This document shows positions 28,263-37,743 of a stretch of 64,000 nt of DNA, piece after piece (positions within the stretch are counted from its first letter, which is position 1; every line of letters starts with the position of its first letter). Position numbers and translations under genes: made by a program. The stretch lies in NCBI RefSeq assembly GCF_007559025.1, contig NZ_CP041765.1, forward strand, positions 2,166,679-2,230,678, in the 5' to 3' direction. The notes under the pieces are model-generated. The model searched no databases, was not told the origin of the DNA, and worked only from the letters and a program-made list of their open reading frames with translations. The stretch is from Tomitella fengzijianii. GTDB lineage: Bacteria > Actinomycetota > Actinomycetes > Mycobacteriales > Mycobacteriaceae.

Positions 28263-29693
28263 ATGGAACGCCTCAGCGGCTTGGATGCCAGTTTTCTCTA
28301 TCTCGAAACCCCGTCGCAGCTGCTGCATGTCTGCGGTCTGATCATCGTCGACGGGTCCACCGTCGACGGCGGTTACGCCTACGACAAGCTCAAGTACGAG
28401 CTGGCGTCCAGGATCAAGGCGATGCCCGGTTTCCGGCGCAAACTGCAGGATTCCTTCCTCAACCTCGACCACCCGGTGTGGGTGGACGCGGACGATTTCG
28501 ACATCGACCACCACTTCCACCGCATCGCGGTGCCCGCACCCGGCGGCCGCGAAGAGCTGTCCGAGCTGTGCTCGCAGATCGCCGGCCGGCCGCTCGACCG
28601 CACGCGTCCGCTGTGGGAGATGTGGGTGATCGAGGGCCTGGCCGACGGCGACGTGGCGGTGATGTCCAAGATGCACCACGCGACCGTCGACGGCATCACC
28701 GGCGCCAACATGATGTCCCAGCTGTGCAGCCTGTCCCCCGAGGCCCCGCCGATGGATCCAGATCTCATCGCACAGCGCGTGGGCGGCGCCGACACCCTCT
28801 CGCTGGCCGCGACCGGGATCGCGGCGGTGGCACGCCGCCCACTGCGCCTGGCGAAGCTGCTGCCCAGCACCATCGCGGTGGTGCCCCGGTGGATCAGCCG
28901 GGCCCGCGAGGGACGCGCCATGCCCGTGCCCTTCTCCGCGCCGCGCACCTCGTTCAACGGCACTATCACCGGGCACCGGTCGATCGCTTACACCCAGGTG
29001 CCGCTCGACGACGTCAAGGTCGTCAAGAACGCCTTCGGCGTCAAGGTCAACGACGTGGTGCTGGCCATGGTCGCGGGGGCGCTGCGCACGTACCTCGAGG
29101 GCAACGACGAGCTGCCGGACAACCCGCTCATCGGCATGGTCCCGGTGTCGGTGCACGGCAAGTCGGATCGGGCCGGCACCAACCAGGTCACCGGGATGTT
29201 CACCGACCTGGCCACCAACATCGAGGATCCCGCCGAGCGCCTCCGGTACATCTCCGAGCACAGCGACATCGCCAAAGAGCACAAGGACGCGATCAGTGCC
29301 ACGCTCATGCAGGACTGGGCGCAGTTCTCCGGGGCGAACATGTTCGGCGTGGCCATGCGCGGCTACGCCAAGCTGCGTCTGGCGGAGAGGCACCCCGTGG
29401 TGCACAATCTCGTGGTCTCCAACGTCCCAGGCCCGCCGATCCCCCTGTACTTCCTGGGCGCCCGCATCGAGGCGATGTATCCGCTGGGGCCGGTGTTCCA
29501 CGGCGCGGGGCTGAACATCACCGTGTTCTCGCTCGCCGGCCGCCTCAACATCGGGCTGATCGCGTGCCGCGAGCTCAGCCCCGACCTGTGGAACCTCGCC
29601 GAGGACATGACCGGCGCGCTCGAGGACCTGGTCGCGGCCGGGTATTCTGCGCTCGACGACGCGCCCGCGCAGTCCGCCGACACCCCCACCTGA
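28263..29693 (+). CDS. Wax ester synthase/diacylglycerol acyltransferase (WS/DGAT)
   Basis: A 476-residue acyltransferase making triacylglycerol or wax esters from acyl-CoA. The active-site HHxxxDG motif is H138-H139-D143 (HHATVDG). The SNVPGPP motif and the C-terminal GLNI block are both typical. ATG at 28263 begins MERLSGLDASFLYLETP, the usual start. Upstream GTG 28215 and ATG 28239 are in frame and possible. The gene ends nine bases before RNase D, so these may be cotranscribed. Confidence 0.93.
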   Translation: MERLSGLDASFLYLETPSQLLHVCGLIIVDGSTVDGGYAYDKLKYELASRIKAMPGFRRKLQDSFLNLDHPVWVDADDFDIDHHFHRIAVPAPGGREELSELCSQIAGRPLDRTRPLWEMWVIEGLADGDVAVMSKMHHATVDGITGANMMSQLCSLSPEAPPMDPDLIAQRVGGADTLSLAATGIAAVARRPLRLAKLLPSTIAVVPRWISRAREGRAMPVPFSAPRTSFNGTITGHRSIAYTQVPLDDVKVVKNAFGVKVNDVVLAMVAGALRTYLEGNDELPDNPLIGMVPVSVHGKSDRAGTNQVTGMFTDLATNIEDPAERLRYISEHSDIAKEHKDAISATLMQDWAQFSGANMFGVAMRGYAKLRLAERHPVVHNLVVSNVPGPPIPLYFLGARIEAMYPLGPVFHGAGLNITVFSLAGRLNIGLIACRELSPDLWNLAEDMTGALEDLVAAGYSALDDAPAQSADTPT

Positions 29694-29702
29694 TCGGAAA
29701 CG

Positions 29703-30995
29703 ATGCCGCAATCATCACCGGACGGAGACGTCCACCCGACTGAGGATGCCTCCGTGCCGGCGGCGACACCGCTGACGGCTCCGCGCGAGGGGGTCCCGCC
29801 GCTCGCCACGTCGGCGGCGGACGTGGCGGAGGTGGCGCGGCGCCTGGCGGGGGGCACCGGCCCCGTCGCCGTCGACACCGAGCGCGCCTCCGGCTACCGC
29901 TACTCCGGCCGCGCCTACCTGGTTCAGCTGCGGCGGGCCGGTGCGGGGAGCGCCCTCATCGACCCCACCGAAGCCGGGCCGCTCGACGCCCTGGCACAGG
30001 TGCTCAACCCTCTGGAATGGGTGCTGCATTCCGCCGACCAGGACCTGCCCTGCCTCGCGGAGATCGGGCTGCACCCGGCGGCGCTGTTCGACACTGAGCT
30101 GGCCGGGCGGGTGCTGAACCAGGGGAAGGTCAACCTGGCCGCGATGGTGGAGCGCGAGTTCGGCCTGCTGCTGGCCAAGCAGCACGGCGCCGCGGACTGG
30201 TCGCGGCGGCCCCTGCCGGCCGACTGGCTGAACTACGCCGCACTGGACGTGGAGCTGCTCGTCGAGATGCGCGACTCGCTGTCGCGGCAGCTGCACGCCC
30301 AGGGCAAGGCGGAGTGGGCCCGCCAGGAGTTCGAGCACGTCCGCACCGCTCCGCCTCCCGCGCCCCGTCCGGACCGGTGGCGCAAGACGTCCGGCCTCCA
30401 CCGGGTGGGCGGCCGGCGCAGACTGGCCGCCGTGCGCTCGTTGTGGACCGCGCGGGACACGCTCGCGGAGTCGCTCGACCGGGCTCCGGGCAGGGTGCTG
30501 CCCGATTCCGCCATCATCGAGGCCGCGCTGGCCGACCCGGGCACCACCCACGAGCTGCGTGCGCTCGCGGTGTTCGGCGGTCCGCGTCAGCGCAAACGCT
30601 CGGCGCTGTGGCTCGACGCTCTCGCCGAGGCGCGCGGCCTGCCGGACTCAGCGCTTCCGCCCAAACGCCCGGCGGGCGGGATCCCCCCGGCCGGGCGCTG
30701 GCCCGCAGCCCGCCCCGAGGCCGCCGACAGGCTCGCCGCGGCGCGAGGCGCCGTCGCGGCCATCGCCGAGGCGAACGATCTTCCCGCCGAGAACGTCCTC
30801 GAGCCGCGTGTACTGCGGGAGTTGTGCTGGGGCGACGGAACCGGCTCCGCCGGCGTCGGCGCTGCCGCCGACGTCTCCCCGGAGTCGTCCGAGCACATCG
30901 ACGCGCTTCTCCACGCCGCAGGGGCACGCGAATGGCAATGCGCCCTCACCGCGGAGGCGCTGGCCGCCGCGTTCCGCGGGCACGCCCGGGCCTGA
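29703..30995 (+). CDS. Ribonuclease D-like 3'-5' exonuclease with HRDC domain
   Basis: A 430-residue DEDDy exonuclease. Motif I is D58/E60 (VAVDTE), motif II Asp is in HSADQDL (about 112-114), and motif III is Y178/D182 (NYAALDVE). HRDC-like helices follow (about 220-300). The role is maturation or decay of structured RNA 3' ends. The extra C-terminal 100 residues are normal for the actinobacterial form. The first 35 residues are low-complexity. Start ATG at 29703 follows the acyltransferase stop by nine bases. It faces dxs across a terminator-like hairpin. Confidence 0.9.
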   Translation: MPQSSPDGDVHPTEDASVPAATPLTAPREGVPPLATSAADVAEVARRLAGGTGPVAVDTERASGYRYSGRAYLVQLRRAGAGSALIDPTEAGPLDALAQVLNPLEWVLHSADQDLPCLAEIGLHPAALFDTELAGRVLNQGKVNLAAMVEREFGLLLAKQHGAADWSRRPLPADWLNYAALDVELLVEMRDSLSRQLHAQGKAEWARQEFEHVRTAPPPAPRPDRWRKTSGLHRVGGRRRLAAVRSLWTARDTLAESLDRAPGRVLPDSAIIEAALADPGTTHELRALAVFGGPRQRKRSALWLDALAEARGLPDSALPPKRPAGGIPPAGRWPAARPEAADRLAAARGAVAAIAEANDLPAENVLEPRVLRELCWGDGTGSAGVGAAADVSPESSEHIDALLHAAGAREWQCALTAEALAAAFRGHARA

Positions 30996-31024
30996 CGCCG
31001 CAGGGCCCCGCGCCCATCGGGCGC

Positions 31025-31045
31025 CCCCGGCCTCGCTGGCCGGGG
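31025..31045. terminator. Hairpin between convergent RNase D and dxs
   Basis: CCCCGGCC (31025-31032) and GGCCGGGG (31038-31045) enclose a 5-base loop in the 58-base gap between the two stops. It could end transcripts from both sides. No T-run is present. Confidence 0.5.
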
Positions 31046-31053
31046 CCTGGCGG

Positions 31054-33012
31054 TCAGCCTGCCGCGATGTGCCCGCGGCCGGTGTCGGTGTGCAACGACG
31101 AGGCCGTCGGCGCAGCCAGGTGCGCCACCCACTCGGTGACCTCGCGTGCCACCGCCTCCGGCGTCAAACCGAGATCCGCCAGCACCTCGCCGCGGGACCC
31201 GTGGTCGAGGAACCGCTGCGGCACGCCGATCTCCCGGCACGGCACGTCGACGCCTGCGGCGCGCAACGCCGCGGACACGCCGCTCCCGACGCCGCCGTGC
31301 ACCCCGCCGTCCTCGAGCGTGACCACCAGCGAATGGGTGCGGGCGAGCGACACCAGGGCGTCCGGCGTGGGGATCACCCACCGCGGGTCCACCACCGTCG
31401 CGGAGATGCCCTGCATCCGGAGCCGCTGGGCCGCGTCCACCCCCATGGCCGCGAACGGGCCGACGCCGACGATGAGCACGTCCGCACCCCCGGCGGCCGG
31501 CCCCCCTGCGCCGTCCCCGGTGCGGGCGAGCACGTCCACCCCGCCGATCCGTTCGAGCGCGGGCAGCTCCGCGGGCAGTGCGCCCTTGGGGAAGCGGACG
31601 ACCGTCGGCCCGTCCTCCACCGCCAGCGCCTCGTCGAGCTCCTCGCGCAGCCGGGCGGCGTCACGCGGGGCCGCCACCCGGATGCCGGGCACGATCCCGA
31701 GCAGCGACAGGTCCCACATGCCGTTGTGCGAGGCGCCGTCCGATCCCGTCACCCCGGCGCGGTCCAGGACGAGCGTCACCGGCTGCCCGAGCAGCGCCAC
31801 GTCCATCAGCAGCTGGTCGAACGCCCTGTTGAGAAATGTCGAGTAGATGGCCACCACCGGGTGCATTCCGGCCAGTGCCATGCCCGAGGCCGAGGCGACC
31901 GCGTGCTGCTCGGCGATCCCGACGTCGAAGAACCGGTCGGGGTAGGCGCGGCCGAACGCGGACAGCCCGGTGGGCCCGCCCATCGCCGCCGTGATCGCGA
32001 CGATGTCGGCACGGGCGGCTCCCGCATCGACCAGGTGGGCGGAGAACGCGGACGTCCAATCCGGCTCCGAGGCGGACTTGGCCAGCCCCGTCGCCGGGTC
32101 GATGACGCGCACCGAGTGCATCTGGTCGGCCTCGTCGTTCTCCGCGGGGGCGTAGCCCATGCCTTTGCGGGTGACCGCGTGCACGATCACGGGGCCGCCG
32201 AACTCCTTGGCCATCCGCAGCGCCGACTCCATCGATTCGATGTCGTGGCCGTCCACCGGGCCCAGGTACTTCAGGCCCAGGTCGGTGAACAACACCTGCG
32301 GGCTGACCGCGTCCTTGACACCCGTCTTGACACCGTGCAGAACCTTGTAGGCGGCCTCCCCCACCACCGGCACCCCGCGCACCAGGCGGCGGCCGTTTTC
32401 GAGCGCCCGCTCGTATCCGGGCTGCAGGCGCAGGCCGGACAGGTGCGCTGCCAGGCCGCCGATGGTCGGCGAATAGGAACGCCCGTTATCGTTGACGACC
32501 ACCACGAGCGGGCGGTCGGCGCCCTCGGCGATGTTGTTGAGCGCCTCCCAGCACATGCCGCCGGTCAGCGCGCCGTCGCCGACGACGGCCACCACGGTGC
32601 GGTCCGCCTGCCCGGAGACGGCGAACGCCTTGGCCATGCCGTCCGCGTACGACAGCGATGCGGACGCGTGGCTGGACTCGACCCAGTCGTGCTCGCTCTC
32701 CGCCCGCGACGGGTAGCCGGACAGCCCGCCCTTCTTGCGCAGGGTGGCGAAACCGTCCCGGCGCCCGGTGAGGATCTTGTGCACGTACGCCTGATGGCCG
32801 GTGTCGAAGATGATCGGGTCATGCGGCGAGTCGAAGACCCGGTGCAGCGCCAGCGTGGTCTCCACCACGCCCAGGTTGGGGCCCAGGTGCCCGCCGGTGG
32901 CCGCCACCTGCTGCACGAGGAACCGCCGGATCTCGTCGGCCAGCGACTCCAGCTCGCCGCCGCTCAGCCCGCGCAGATCTGCGGGCTCCTGCACGCGGTC
33001 GAGCATGCTCAT
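31054..33012 (-). CDS. dxs: 1-deoxy-D-xylulose-5-phosphate synthase
   Basis: A 652-residue thiamine-diphosphate enzyme condensing pyruvate and glyceraldehyde-3-phosphate, the first step of the MEP isoprenoid pathway that feeds decaprenyl phosphate. The TPP motif starts GDG at 145-147 and ends NDN. Active-site His residues are H42 and H73, and the catalytic Glu is in [11 protein letters not shown] at 33012 has an AAGGA site nine bases upstream; ATG 33006 is an alternative. Its upstream region holds an unusual array of 10-11-base repeats, which may affect expression. Confidence 0.97.
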   Translation of the reverse strand: MSMLDRVQEPADLRGLSGGELESLADEIRRFLVQQVAATGGHLGPNLGVVETTLALHRVFDSPHDPIIFDTGHQAYVHKILTGRRDGFATLRKKGGLSGYPSRAESEHDWVESSHASASLSYADGMAKAFAVSGQADRTVVAVVGDGALTGGMCWEALNNIAEGADRPLVVVVNDNGRSYSPTIGGLAAHLSGLRLQPGYERALENGRRLVRGVPVVGEAAYKVLHGVKTGVKDAVSPQVLFTDLGLKYLGPVDGHDIESMESALRMAKEFGGPVIVHAVTRKGMGYAPAENDEADQMHSVRVIDPATGLAKSASEPDWTSAFSAHLVDAGAARADIVAITAAMGGPTGLSAFGRAYPDRFFDVGIAEQHAVASASGMALAGMHPVVAIYSTFLNRAFDQLLMDVALLGQPVTLVLDRAGVTGSDGASHNGMWDLSLLGIVPGIRVAAPRDAARLREELDEALAVEDGPTVVRFPKGALPAELPALERIGGVDVLARTGDGAGGPAAGGADVLIVGVGPFAAMGVDAAQRLRMQGISATVVDPRWVIPTPDALVSLARTHSLVVTLEDGGVHGGVGSGVSAALRAAGVDVPCREIGVPQRFLDHGSRGEVLADLGLTPEAVAREVTEWVAHLAAPTASSLHTDTGRGHIAAG

Positions 33013-33060
33013 CGTCGCCTGTCCTTCCCACGAATCCTCCGCCCGGTTGCGCGTCCGGGC

Positions 33061-33186
33061 ACTGCACTGCTCTGCACTGCTACTGATCTGTACTGCTACT
33101 GCCCTGTACCGCTCTGTACTGCCCTGTACCGCTCTGTTACCGCTATGTACCGCTCTGTTACCGCTTTGTACCGCTCTGTTACCGCC
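33061..33186 (-). repeat. Phased 10-11 bp repeat array upstream of dxs
   Basis: Read on the plus strand, units are CTGTACCGCT-like and CTGTTACCGCT-like. Eight clear units run 33104-33113, 33114-33123, 33124-33133, 33134-33144, 33145-33154, 33155-33165, 33166-33175 and 33176-33186, with lengths 10,10,10,11,10,11,10,11. The last units form a higher-order 21-base repeat. A decayed CTGCACTGCT-type section (33061-33103) lies nearest to dxs. The period of about 10.4 bases matches one DNA turn, so each unit would face the same side of the helix. Confidence 0.9.
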
Positions 33187-33272
33187 GGGCCCGTCGGGTC
33201 ACCGCGCGTCTCGACGGCCCGGTTCACGTCCGATCCAGTCTACGGAAGTCGCGGACGGATCCGTGCGGGCAC

Positions 33273-33300
33273 GGACATGTCCTGCGCCACGGGCATGTCC
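33273..33300. promoter_or_regulatory. Pair of CATG-centred palindromes
   Basis: GGACATGTCC (33273-33282) is a perfect 10-base palindrome. GGGCATGTCC (33291-33300) differs at one base. The starts are 18 bases apart. They lie upstream of a possible dxs promoter and could be a dimer-of-dimers operator. No binding protein is known from the sequence. Confidence 0.3.
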
Positions 33301-33422
33301 CGCGCCTGGTCGACGCGCAGCGCCGCGGGTTTCACGTTACCGGCCGTCACGCCTCGTGCCGCACAGTGGCGCATCCTGCCCCGCCTTCGCGGCCCCGTCC
33401 CGCGCGCCCCGTGCCCATCGGA

Positions 33423-34754
33423 TCAGCGCACCAACAGCGCGAAGCTCTCGAAGTGGTGCGTCATGGGGAACCCGTCGAACGCGCGCAGTTCCTCGACGCG
33501 GAAGCCGTGGCCGCCGTAGAGGGCGAGGTCGCGGGCGAACGACGCCGGGTCGCAGCCCACGTGGACCACCCGGGCGGCGGACGTCGCGGCCAGTGCGCCG
33601 ATCACCTCGCGGCCCGCGCCCGCACGCGGCGGATCGAGCACCACCGTGTCCGGGCCGGGCGACCCACCGATGCGCCGCGCACCCCCATCGCCGTCGGCGA
33701 ACTCCGCGAGCGCATGCCCCACCCGCGCGTGGTGAAATCGCACGCCGTCCAGGTCCACCAGAGCATCGCGCCCGTCGCGCACGGCCTGCGAGGACGATTC
33801 GACCACCTCGACGCGGCCCGCGGGACCGACCTGGCCGGCCATCGCCGCCGCGAACACCCCGGCACCGCCGTAGAGGTCCCACGCGGTGTCCCCGCCGCGC
33901 AGACCCGACCATTCCCGGATCAGGTCCGAGTAGGTCTGCGCCGCCGCGCCGTGCACCTGCCAGAACCCGGTGGGCGCCAGCCGCCACTCGCGCCCGTCCA
34001 CGCGCTGGACCGCGCTCCCGCCGCCCTCGACGATGTGCTCGGCGCGACGCTGCGACCGGGCGGCCCGCCGGGCGCTCGCGCCCCGGCGACCGGACCGGCG
34101 GTGCGCCGCCCGTGTCATCGGCGGCGGAGCGATCTCCACCACGTGCCGACGGCCGTCGTCGTCCACGGCCACCGCCAGGTCGGCACCGGCCTGCCACACG
34201 GTGTCCTGCAGCCCGTCGAGCGCACCCGGGATCTGCTGCGGGCATCGCAGGTCCGCCACCACCTCCGAGCCGCGGTAGCGGCGGTATCCGGCGCGACCGG
34301 CCTCGTCCACCGACAACCGGATCCGCGTCCGCCACCCTTCGGCCCCGCCCTCACCCCCGGCGGGGGCACCCGCGTGGGGCGTGGCCGGCATCGGGAGCGG
34401 CGCCACGGGGATCCGCTGCGGAAGATGCGCGATGCGGGCGAGCTGCTCCGCGAGGACCTCCTGCTTGAGCCGCCGCTGGGCGGCGGGCGCGACGTGCGAG
34501 AAGTCGCAGCACCCCGCGCCGCCGGCCGCCGCCGGGCAGGCGTCCGCCACCCGGTCCGGCGCGGCCTCGAGGACGTCGGTGACCTCGGCCCGACAATACG
34601 AGCCGCCCTTGTCCTCGGTCACCCGCGCGCGGACCCGCTCCCCGGGCAACGCGCGCCGCACGAGCACCACGCGGCCCTCCGAGCGGGCCACGAACACTCC
34701 CCCGTGCCCCACTGCGTCGATGTGCAATTCCAGGACGCGTCCGGTCCAGTCCAC
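33423..34754 (-). CDS. TRAM-domain class I SAM-dependent RNA methyltransferase (RlmC/D/TrmA type)
   Basis: A 443-residue RNA m5U-methyltransferase-like protein. An N-terminal TRAM/OB domain spans about 1-60. A Cys-rich segment (CPAAAGGAGCC near 75-85) may hold an iron-sulfur cluster. The SAM site is DLYGGAGVF. The catalytic Cys lies in VGCDPASFARD, and the closing motif is FPMTHHFE. A basic insert near 215-240 is unusual. Start ATG at 34754 is seven bases after the permease stop, so the two genes are probably cotranscribed. The target RNA is not known. Confidence 0.9.
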   Translation of the reverse strand: MDWTGRVLELHIDAVGHGGVFVARSEGRVVLVRRALPGERVRARVTEDKGGSYCRAEVTDVLEAAPDRVADACPAAAGGAGCCDFSHVAPAAQRRLKQEVLAEQLARIAHLPQRIPVAPLPMPATPHAGAPAGGEGGAEGWRTRIRLSVDEAGRAGYRRYRGSEVVADLRCPQQIPGALDGLQDTVWQAGADLAVAVDDDGRRHVVEIAPPPMTRAAHRRSGRRGASARRAARSQRRAEHIVEGGGSAVQRVDGREWRLAPTGFWQVHGAAAQTYSDLIREWSGLRGGDTAWDLYGGAGVFAAAMAGQVGPAGRVEVVESSSQAVRDGRDALVDLDGVRFHHARVGHALAEFADGDGGARRIGGSPGPDTVVLDPPRAGAGREVIGALAATSAARVVHVGCDPASFARDLALYGGHGFRVEELRAFDGFPMTHHFESFALLVR

Positions 34755-34760
34755 TGTCGA

Positions 34761-36806
34761 TCAGTCCCTTCCGCGCTTCTGTGCGCCGCCGTCGCCCGCG
34801 CCGCCGTCGCCCGCGCCGCCGTCGGTGAAGCCGCGCCGCACCGCACCGGGGGCCGCGGTGCCGCGCAGGCGCGAAACCGCCCGGGCGGACGATTCGAGTT
34901 GCCAGGGCACGCTCGCGACGATCACGCCGCGCTGGAACAGCAGACGGCTCTTGAGCCGCAACGCGCTCTGATTGTGCAGCACCTGCTCCCACCAGCGTCC
35001 CACCACGTACTCGGGGATGAACACCATCACGACGTCGCGCGGGGAGTCCCGGCGCAGCCGCTTGACGTAGTCGAGCACCGGCCGGGTGATCTCCCGGTAC
35101 GGGGACTCGATCACCTTCAGCGGGACCCGGATGTCGCTGCTCTCCCACTTCCGTACGAGGTCGCGGGTGTCCGCGTCGTCCACGTTGACGGTGACGGCCT
35201 CCAGCGTGTCCGGCCTGGTCACCCGCGCGTAGGCGAGTGCGCGGAGCGTCGGCTTGTGGAGCTTGGAGACCAGCACCACCGACCGGGTGCGGCTGGGCAG
35301 CACCGCGTCCCAGTCCGAACCGGACAGTTCCTCGGCCACCGCAGCGTAGTGCCGTTGGATCCCCCGCATCATCAGGAACAGCAGGATCATCAGGACCAGC
35401 GCGATCCACGCGCCGGCGGCGAACTTGGTGATCAGGACGATCACCAGCACGGTGCCGGTGAGGACGAGCCCGACGCAGTTCACCAGGCGCGATCGGCGCA
35501 TCCGCGCCCGCTCGCGGCGCGATTGCTCGTCCGCGAGCAGCCGGTTCCAGTGCAGCACCATTCCCGCCTGGCTCAGCGTGAACGAGATGAACACACCGAC
35601 GATGTACAGCTGGATCAGCGCGGTGACCTGGCCGCCGAAGGCCACGACGAAACCGATGGCGGCGGCCGCGAGGAACAGGATGCCGTTCGAGAACGCGAGC
35701 CGGTCGCCGCGGGTGTGCAACTGGCGGGGCAGGTAGTTGTGCTGCGAGAGCACCGAGGCCAGCACGGGGAAGCCGTTGAAGGCGGTGTTCGCCGCGAGCA
35801 TCAGCACCAGGGCGGTGGCGATGGTCACCACGTAGAAGCCCACGGGGAATCCATCGAACACCGCCTGTGCCAGCTGCGCCATCATCGTCTTCTGCTGGTA
35901 GCCGTCGGGCGCCCCGACAAGCTGCTCCTCCGGGTTCTCCGCGATCTTCACCCCCGTCTTCTCCGCCAGCACGATCATGCCCATGAGCATGGTGATCGCG
36001 ATGCCGCCCAGCATGAGAAGCGTCGTCGCCGCGTTCTTCGACTTGGGCTTGCGGAACGCGGGGACCCCGTTGCTGATCGCCTCCACGCCCGTCAGCGCGG
36101 CGCAGCCGGAGGAGAACGCGCGCGCGATCAGGAACACAAGGGCGATCCCGTAGAGGTGGCTGTTGTCGGAGCGCATGCCGAAGTCCGCGGACTCCGCCTG
36201 CACGTCGGCGCCGAAGATGAACGTGTCCACCAGGCCCCATACGAGCATCACCAGAACCGACACGATGAATATGTAGGTGGGGACGGCGAAGGCCTTTCCC
36301 GCCTCCCGCACGCCACGCAGGTTCCCCGCGGTCAGCAGCGCGATCGCCAGCACCGCGAAGATCACCTTGTGGTCGCCGATCACCGGCACCGCCGCACCGA
36401 TGTTCGACACCGCCGCCGCGATCGACACCGCCACCGTGAGCACGTAGTCCACCAGCAGCGCGCTGGCCACCGTCAGCCCCGCGGAGGGGCCGAGGTTCTT
36501 GGTGGCCACCTCGAAGTCCCCGCCGCCGGACGGGTAGGCGTGCACGTTCTGCCGGTAACTCGCGACGACGACGACCATCACCACGGCCACCGCGATGCCG
36601 ATCCACGACGTGTAGGCGTAGGCGGAGATCCCGGCCATCGACAAGACCAGGAAGATCTCCTCGGGCGCGTAGGCGACCGACGAGACGGCGTCCGAGGCGA
36701 ACACCGGCAGCGCGATGCGCTTGGGCAGCAGCGTGGCCCCCAGCGTGTCGCTGCGGTACGGCCGCCCCAGGATCAGCCGCTTCGTGGCTGTGGAAATCTT
36801 GGACAC
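34761..36806 (-). CDS. APC-superfamily permease
   Basis: A 681-residue protein with about twelve hydrophobic helices in the first 470 residues, opening with the family block LPVFASDAVSSVAYAPEEI. A large cytosolic C-terminal domain follows (about 475-660). This type is common beside ceoBC in Mycobacteriales and resembles KimA-like potassium permeases. Potassium transport is an inference from family and from the divergent TrkA genes. Start GTG at 36806. The extreme C-terminus has GGAGD repeats encoded by 15-base DNA repeats near 34790-34825. Confidence 0.88.
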   Translation of the reverse strand: MSKISTATKRLILGRPYRSDTLGATLLPKRIALPVFASDAVSSVAYAPEEIFLVLSMAGISAYAYTSWIGIAVAVVMVVVVASYRQNVHAYPSGGGDFEVATKNLGPSAGLTVASALLVDYVLTVAVSIAAAVSNIGAAVPVIGDHKVIFAVLAIALLTAGNLRGVREAGKAFAVPTYIFIVSVLVMLVWGLVDTFIFGADVQAESADFGMRSDNSHLYGIALVFLIARAFSSGCAALTGVEAISNGVPAFRKPKSKNAATTLLMLGGIAITMLMGMIVLAEKTGVKIAENPEEQLVGAPDGYQQKTMMAQLAQAVFDGFPVGFYVVTIATALVLMLAANTAFNGFPVLASVLSQHNYLPRQLHTRGDRLAFSNGILFLAAAAIGFVVAFGGQVTALIQLYIVGVFISFTLSQAGMVLHWNRLLADEQSRRERARMRRSRLVNCVGLVLTGTVLVIVLITKFAAGAWIALVLMILLFLMMRGIQRHYAAVAEELSGSDWDAVLPSRTRSVVLVSKLHKPTLRALAYARVTRPDTLEAVTVNVDDADTRDLVRKWESSDIRVPLKVIESPYREITRPVLDYVKRLRRDSPRDVVMVFIPEYVVGRWWEQVLHNQSALRLKSRLLFQRGVIVASVPWQLESSARAVSRLRGTAAPGAVRRGFTDGGAGDGGAGDGGAQKRGRD

Positions 36807-36859
36807 CCGGGCCAGCGTATGCCCTCGCCCCGAGTGGTGCGCCGCTAACCCGCCGCACC

Positions 36860-36890
36860 GGGGCGGGGGAGGTTTCGGGCACCCCGCCCC
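36860..36890. other. GC hairpin in permease/ceoB divergent region
   Basis: GGGGCGGGG (36860-36868) and CCCCGCCCC (36882-36890) form a 9-bp stem with a 13-base loop. A TAGCGT element at 36909-36914 could be the ceoB -10. The hairpin would lie upstream of it. Confidence 0.35.
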
Positions 36891-37017
36891 CGCCCGCGGC
36901 CCGGGTTGTAGCGTTCGTGGGACATCGCCGCGGCGACGGTGCCGCAGGCCCGTCCGCCGCGGCACGGACCGGCGCGCACCGGTGCTCGTCCGCACACCGC
37001 ATGAAGGGAGTCCGCCA

Positions 37018-37683
37018 GTGCACGTCGTCGTCATGGGCTGCGGCCGCGTCGGAGCCTCGCTGGCGGCCTCGCTGTACCGGGTCGGCCACGAGGTCGCCAT
37101 CATCGACCGCGACCCGCTGGCCTTCGACCGGCTCGCCACCGACTTCCCGTCCGAACGCATCGTGGGCATGGGCTTCGACCGCTCCGTGCTCATCCGCGCC
37201 GGCATCGAGAAGGCCGACGCCTTCGCCGCGGTCAGTTCGGGTGACAATTCCAACATCATCGGCGCCCGCGTGGCGCGCGAGATGTTCGGCGTCGAACGGG
37301 TCGTGGCGCGGATCTACGATGCCAAACGCGCCCGGGTGTTCGAGCGCCTCGGAATCCCCACGATCGCGACCGTCCCGTGGACCACCGACCGGTTCCTGCA
37401 GGCGATCACGCAGGACTCCCCGTCCGACAGCTGGCGCGACCCGTCCGGCAACGTCGCGGTCGTGGCCGTCAACCCGCACGAGGACTGGATGGGCCGCAGG
37501 ACGTCGGCCCTGGAGGACGCGCTCCGCGCGCGAGTGGCGTTCCTCATCCGCTACGGCGCGGGCGTACTGCCCGACGCGCGCACAGTTCTACAGGCCGACG
37601 ACCAGGTGTACATCGCCGCAGTCGCAGGGCGCGTCGCGGAGGCGGTGGCGCTGGCCGAGGCGCCACCGCCCGCCGACCTGTGA
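37018..37683 (+). CDS. ceoB: TrkA-type potassium uptake regulator 1 (CeoB)
   Basis: A 221-residue cytosolic RCK protein. The N-terminal Rossmann fold has VVMGCGRVGASLA and the acidic end of strand 2 (IIDRD). The C-terminal half holds a TrkA-C domain. Such proteins gate K+ channels or transporters by binding NAD(H) or nucleotides. GTG at 37018 has an AAGGGAG site upstream. It is paired with ceoC 60 bases downstream and divergent from the APC permease, as in mycobacteria. The likely partner is that permease or a channel elsewhere. Confidence 0.93.
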   Translation: MHVVVMGCGRVGASLAASLYRVGHEVAIIDRDPLAFDRLATDFPSERIVGMGFDRSVLIRAGIEKADAFAAVSSGDNSNIIGARVAREMFGVERVVARIYDAKRARVFERLGIPTIATVPWTTDRFLQAITQDSPSDSWRDPSGNVAVVAVNPHEDWMGRRTSALEDALRARVAFLIRYGAGVLPDARTVLQADDQVYIAAVAGRVAEAVALAEAPPPADL

Positions 37684-37743
37684 CGCTCCTCCGCCCGATC
37701 GACCGCCGCACGACCGACCGCAACAAGTGACGAGGGTGCCCCG

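Larger units (their letters stand above)
33013..33422. other. Gene-free leader/upstream region of dxs
   Basis: 410 bases without a credible gene between the methyltransferase stop and the dxs start. It contains a 126-base repeat array (33061-33186), a possible reverse -10 element TAGACT at 33242-33237, and two similar 10-base palindromes at 33273-33300. If the TAGACT promoter is real, the array would be transcribed as part of a leader of about 220 bases. Confidence 0.6.

Noticed and set aside
33061-33186. CRISPR array or protein-coding repeat on the plus strand
   Set aside because: Units are 10-11 bases with no unique spacers. The YRSVTA-like peptide in a plus-strand frame belongs to a long shadow frame.
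33273-33300. Match to the animal p53 half-site consensus
   Set aside because: Meaningless in a bacterium; it only reflects a short CATG palindrome.
33366-36848. Very long forward open frame opposite the methyltransferase and permease genes
   Set aside because: It is a shadow of two well-supported reverse genes in GC-rich DNA. Its translation is rich in His, Arg and Gly and has no domain.
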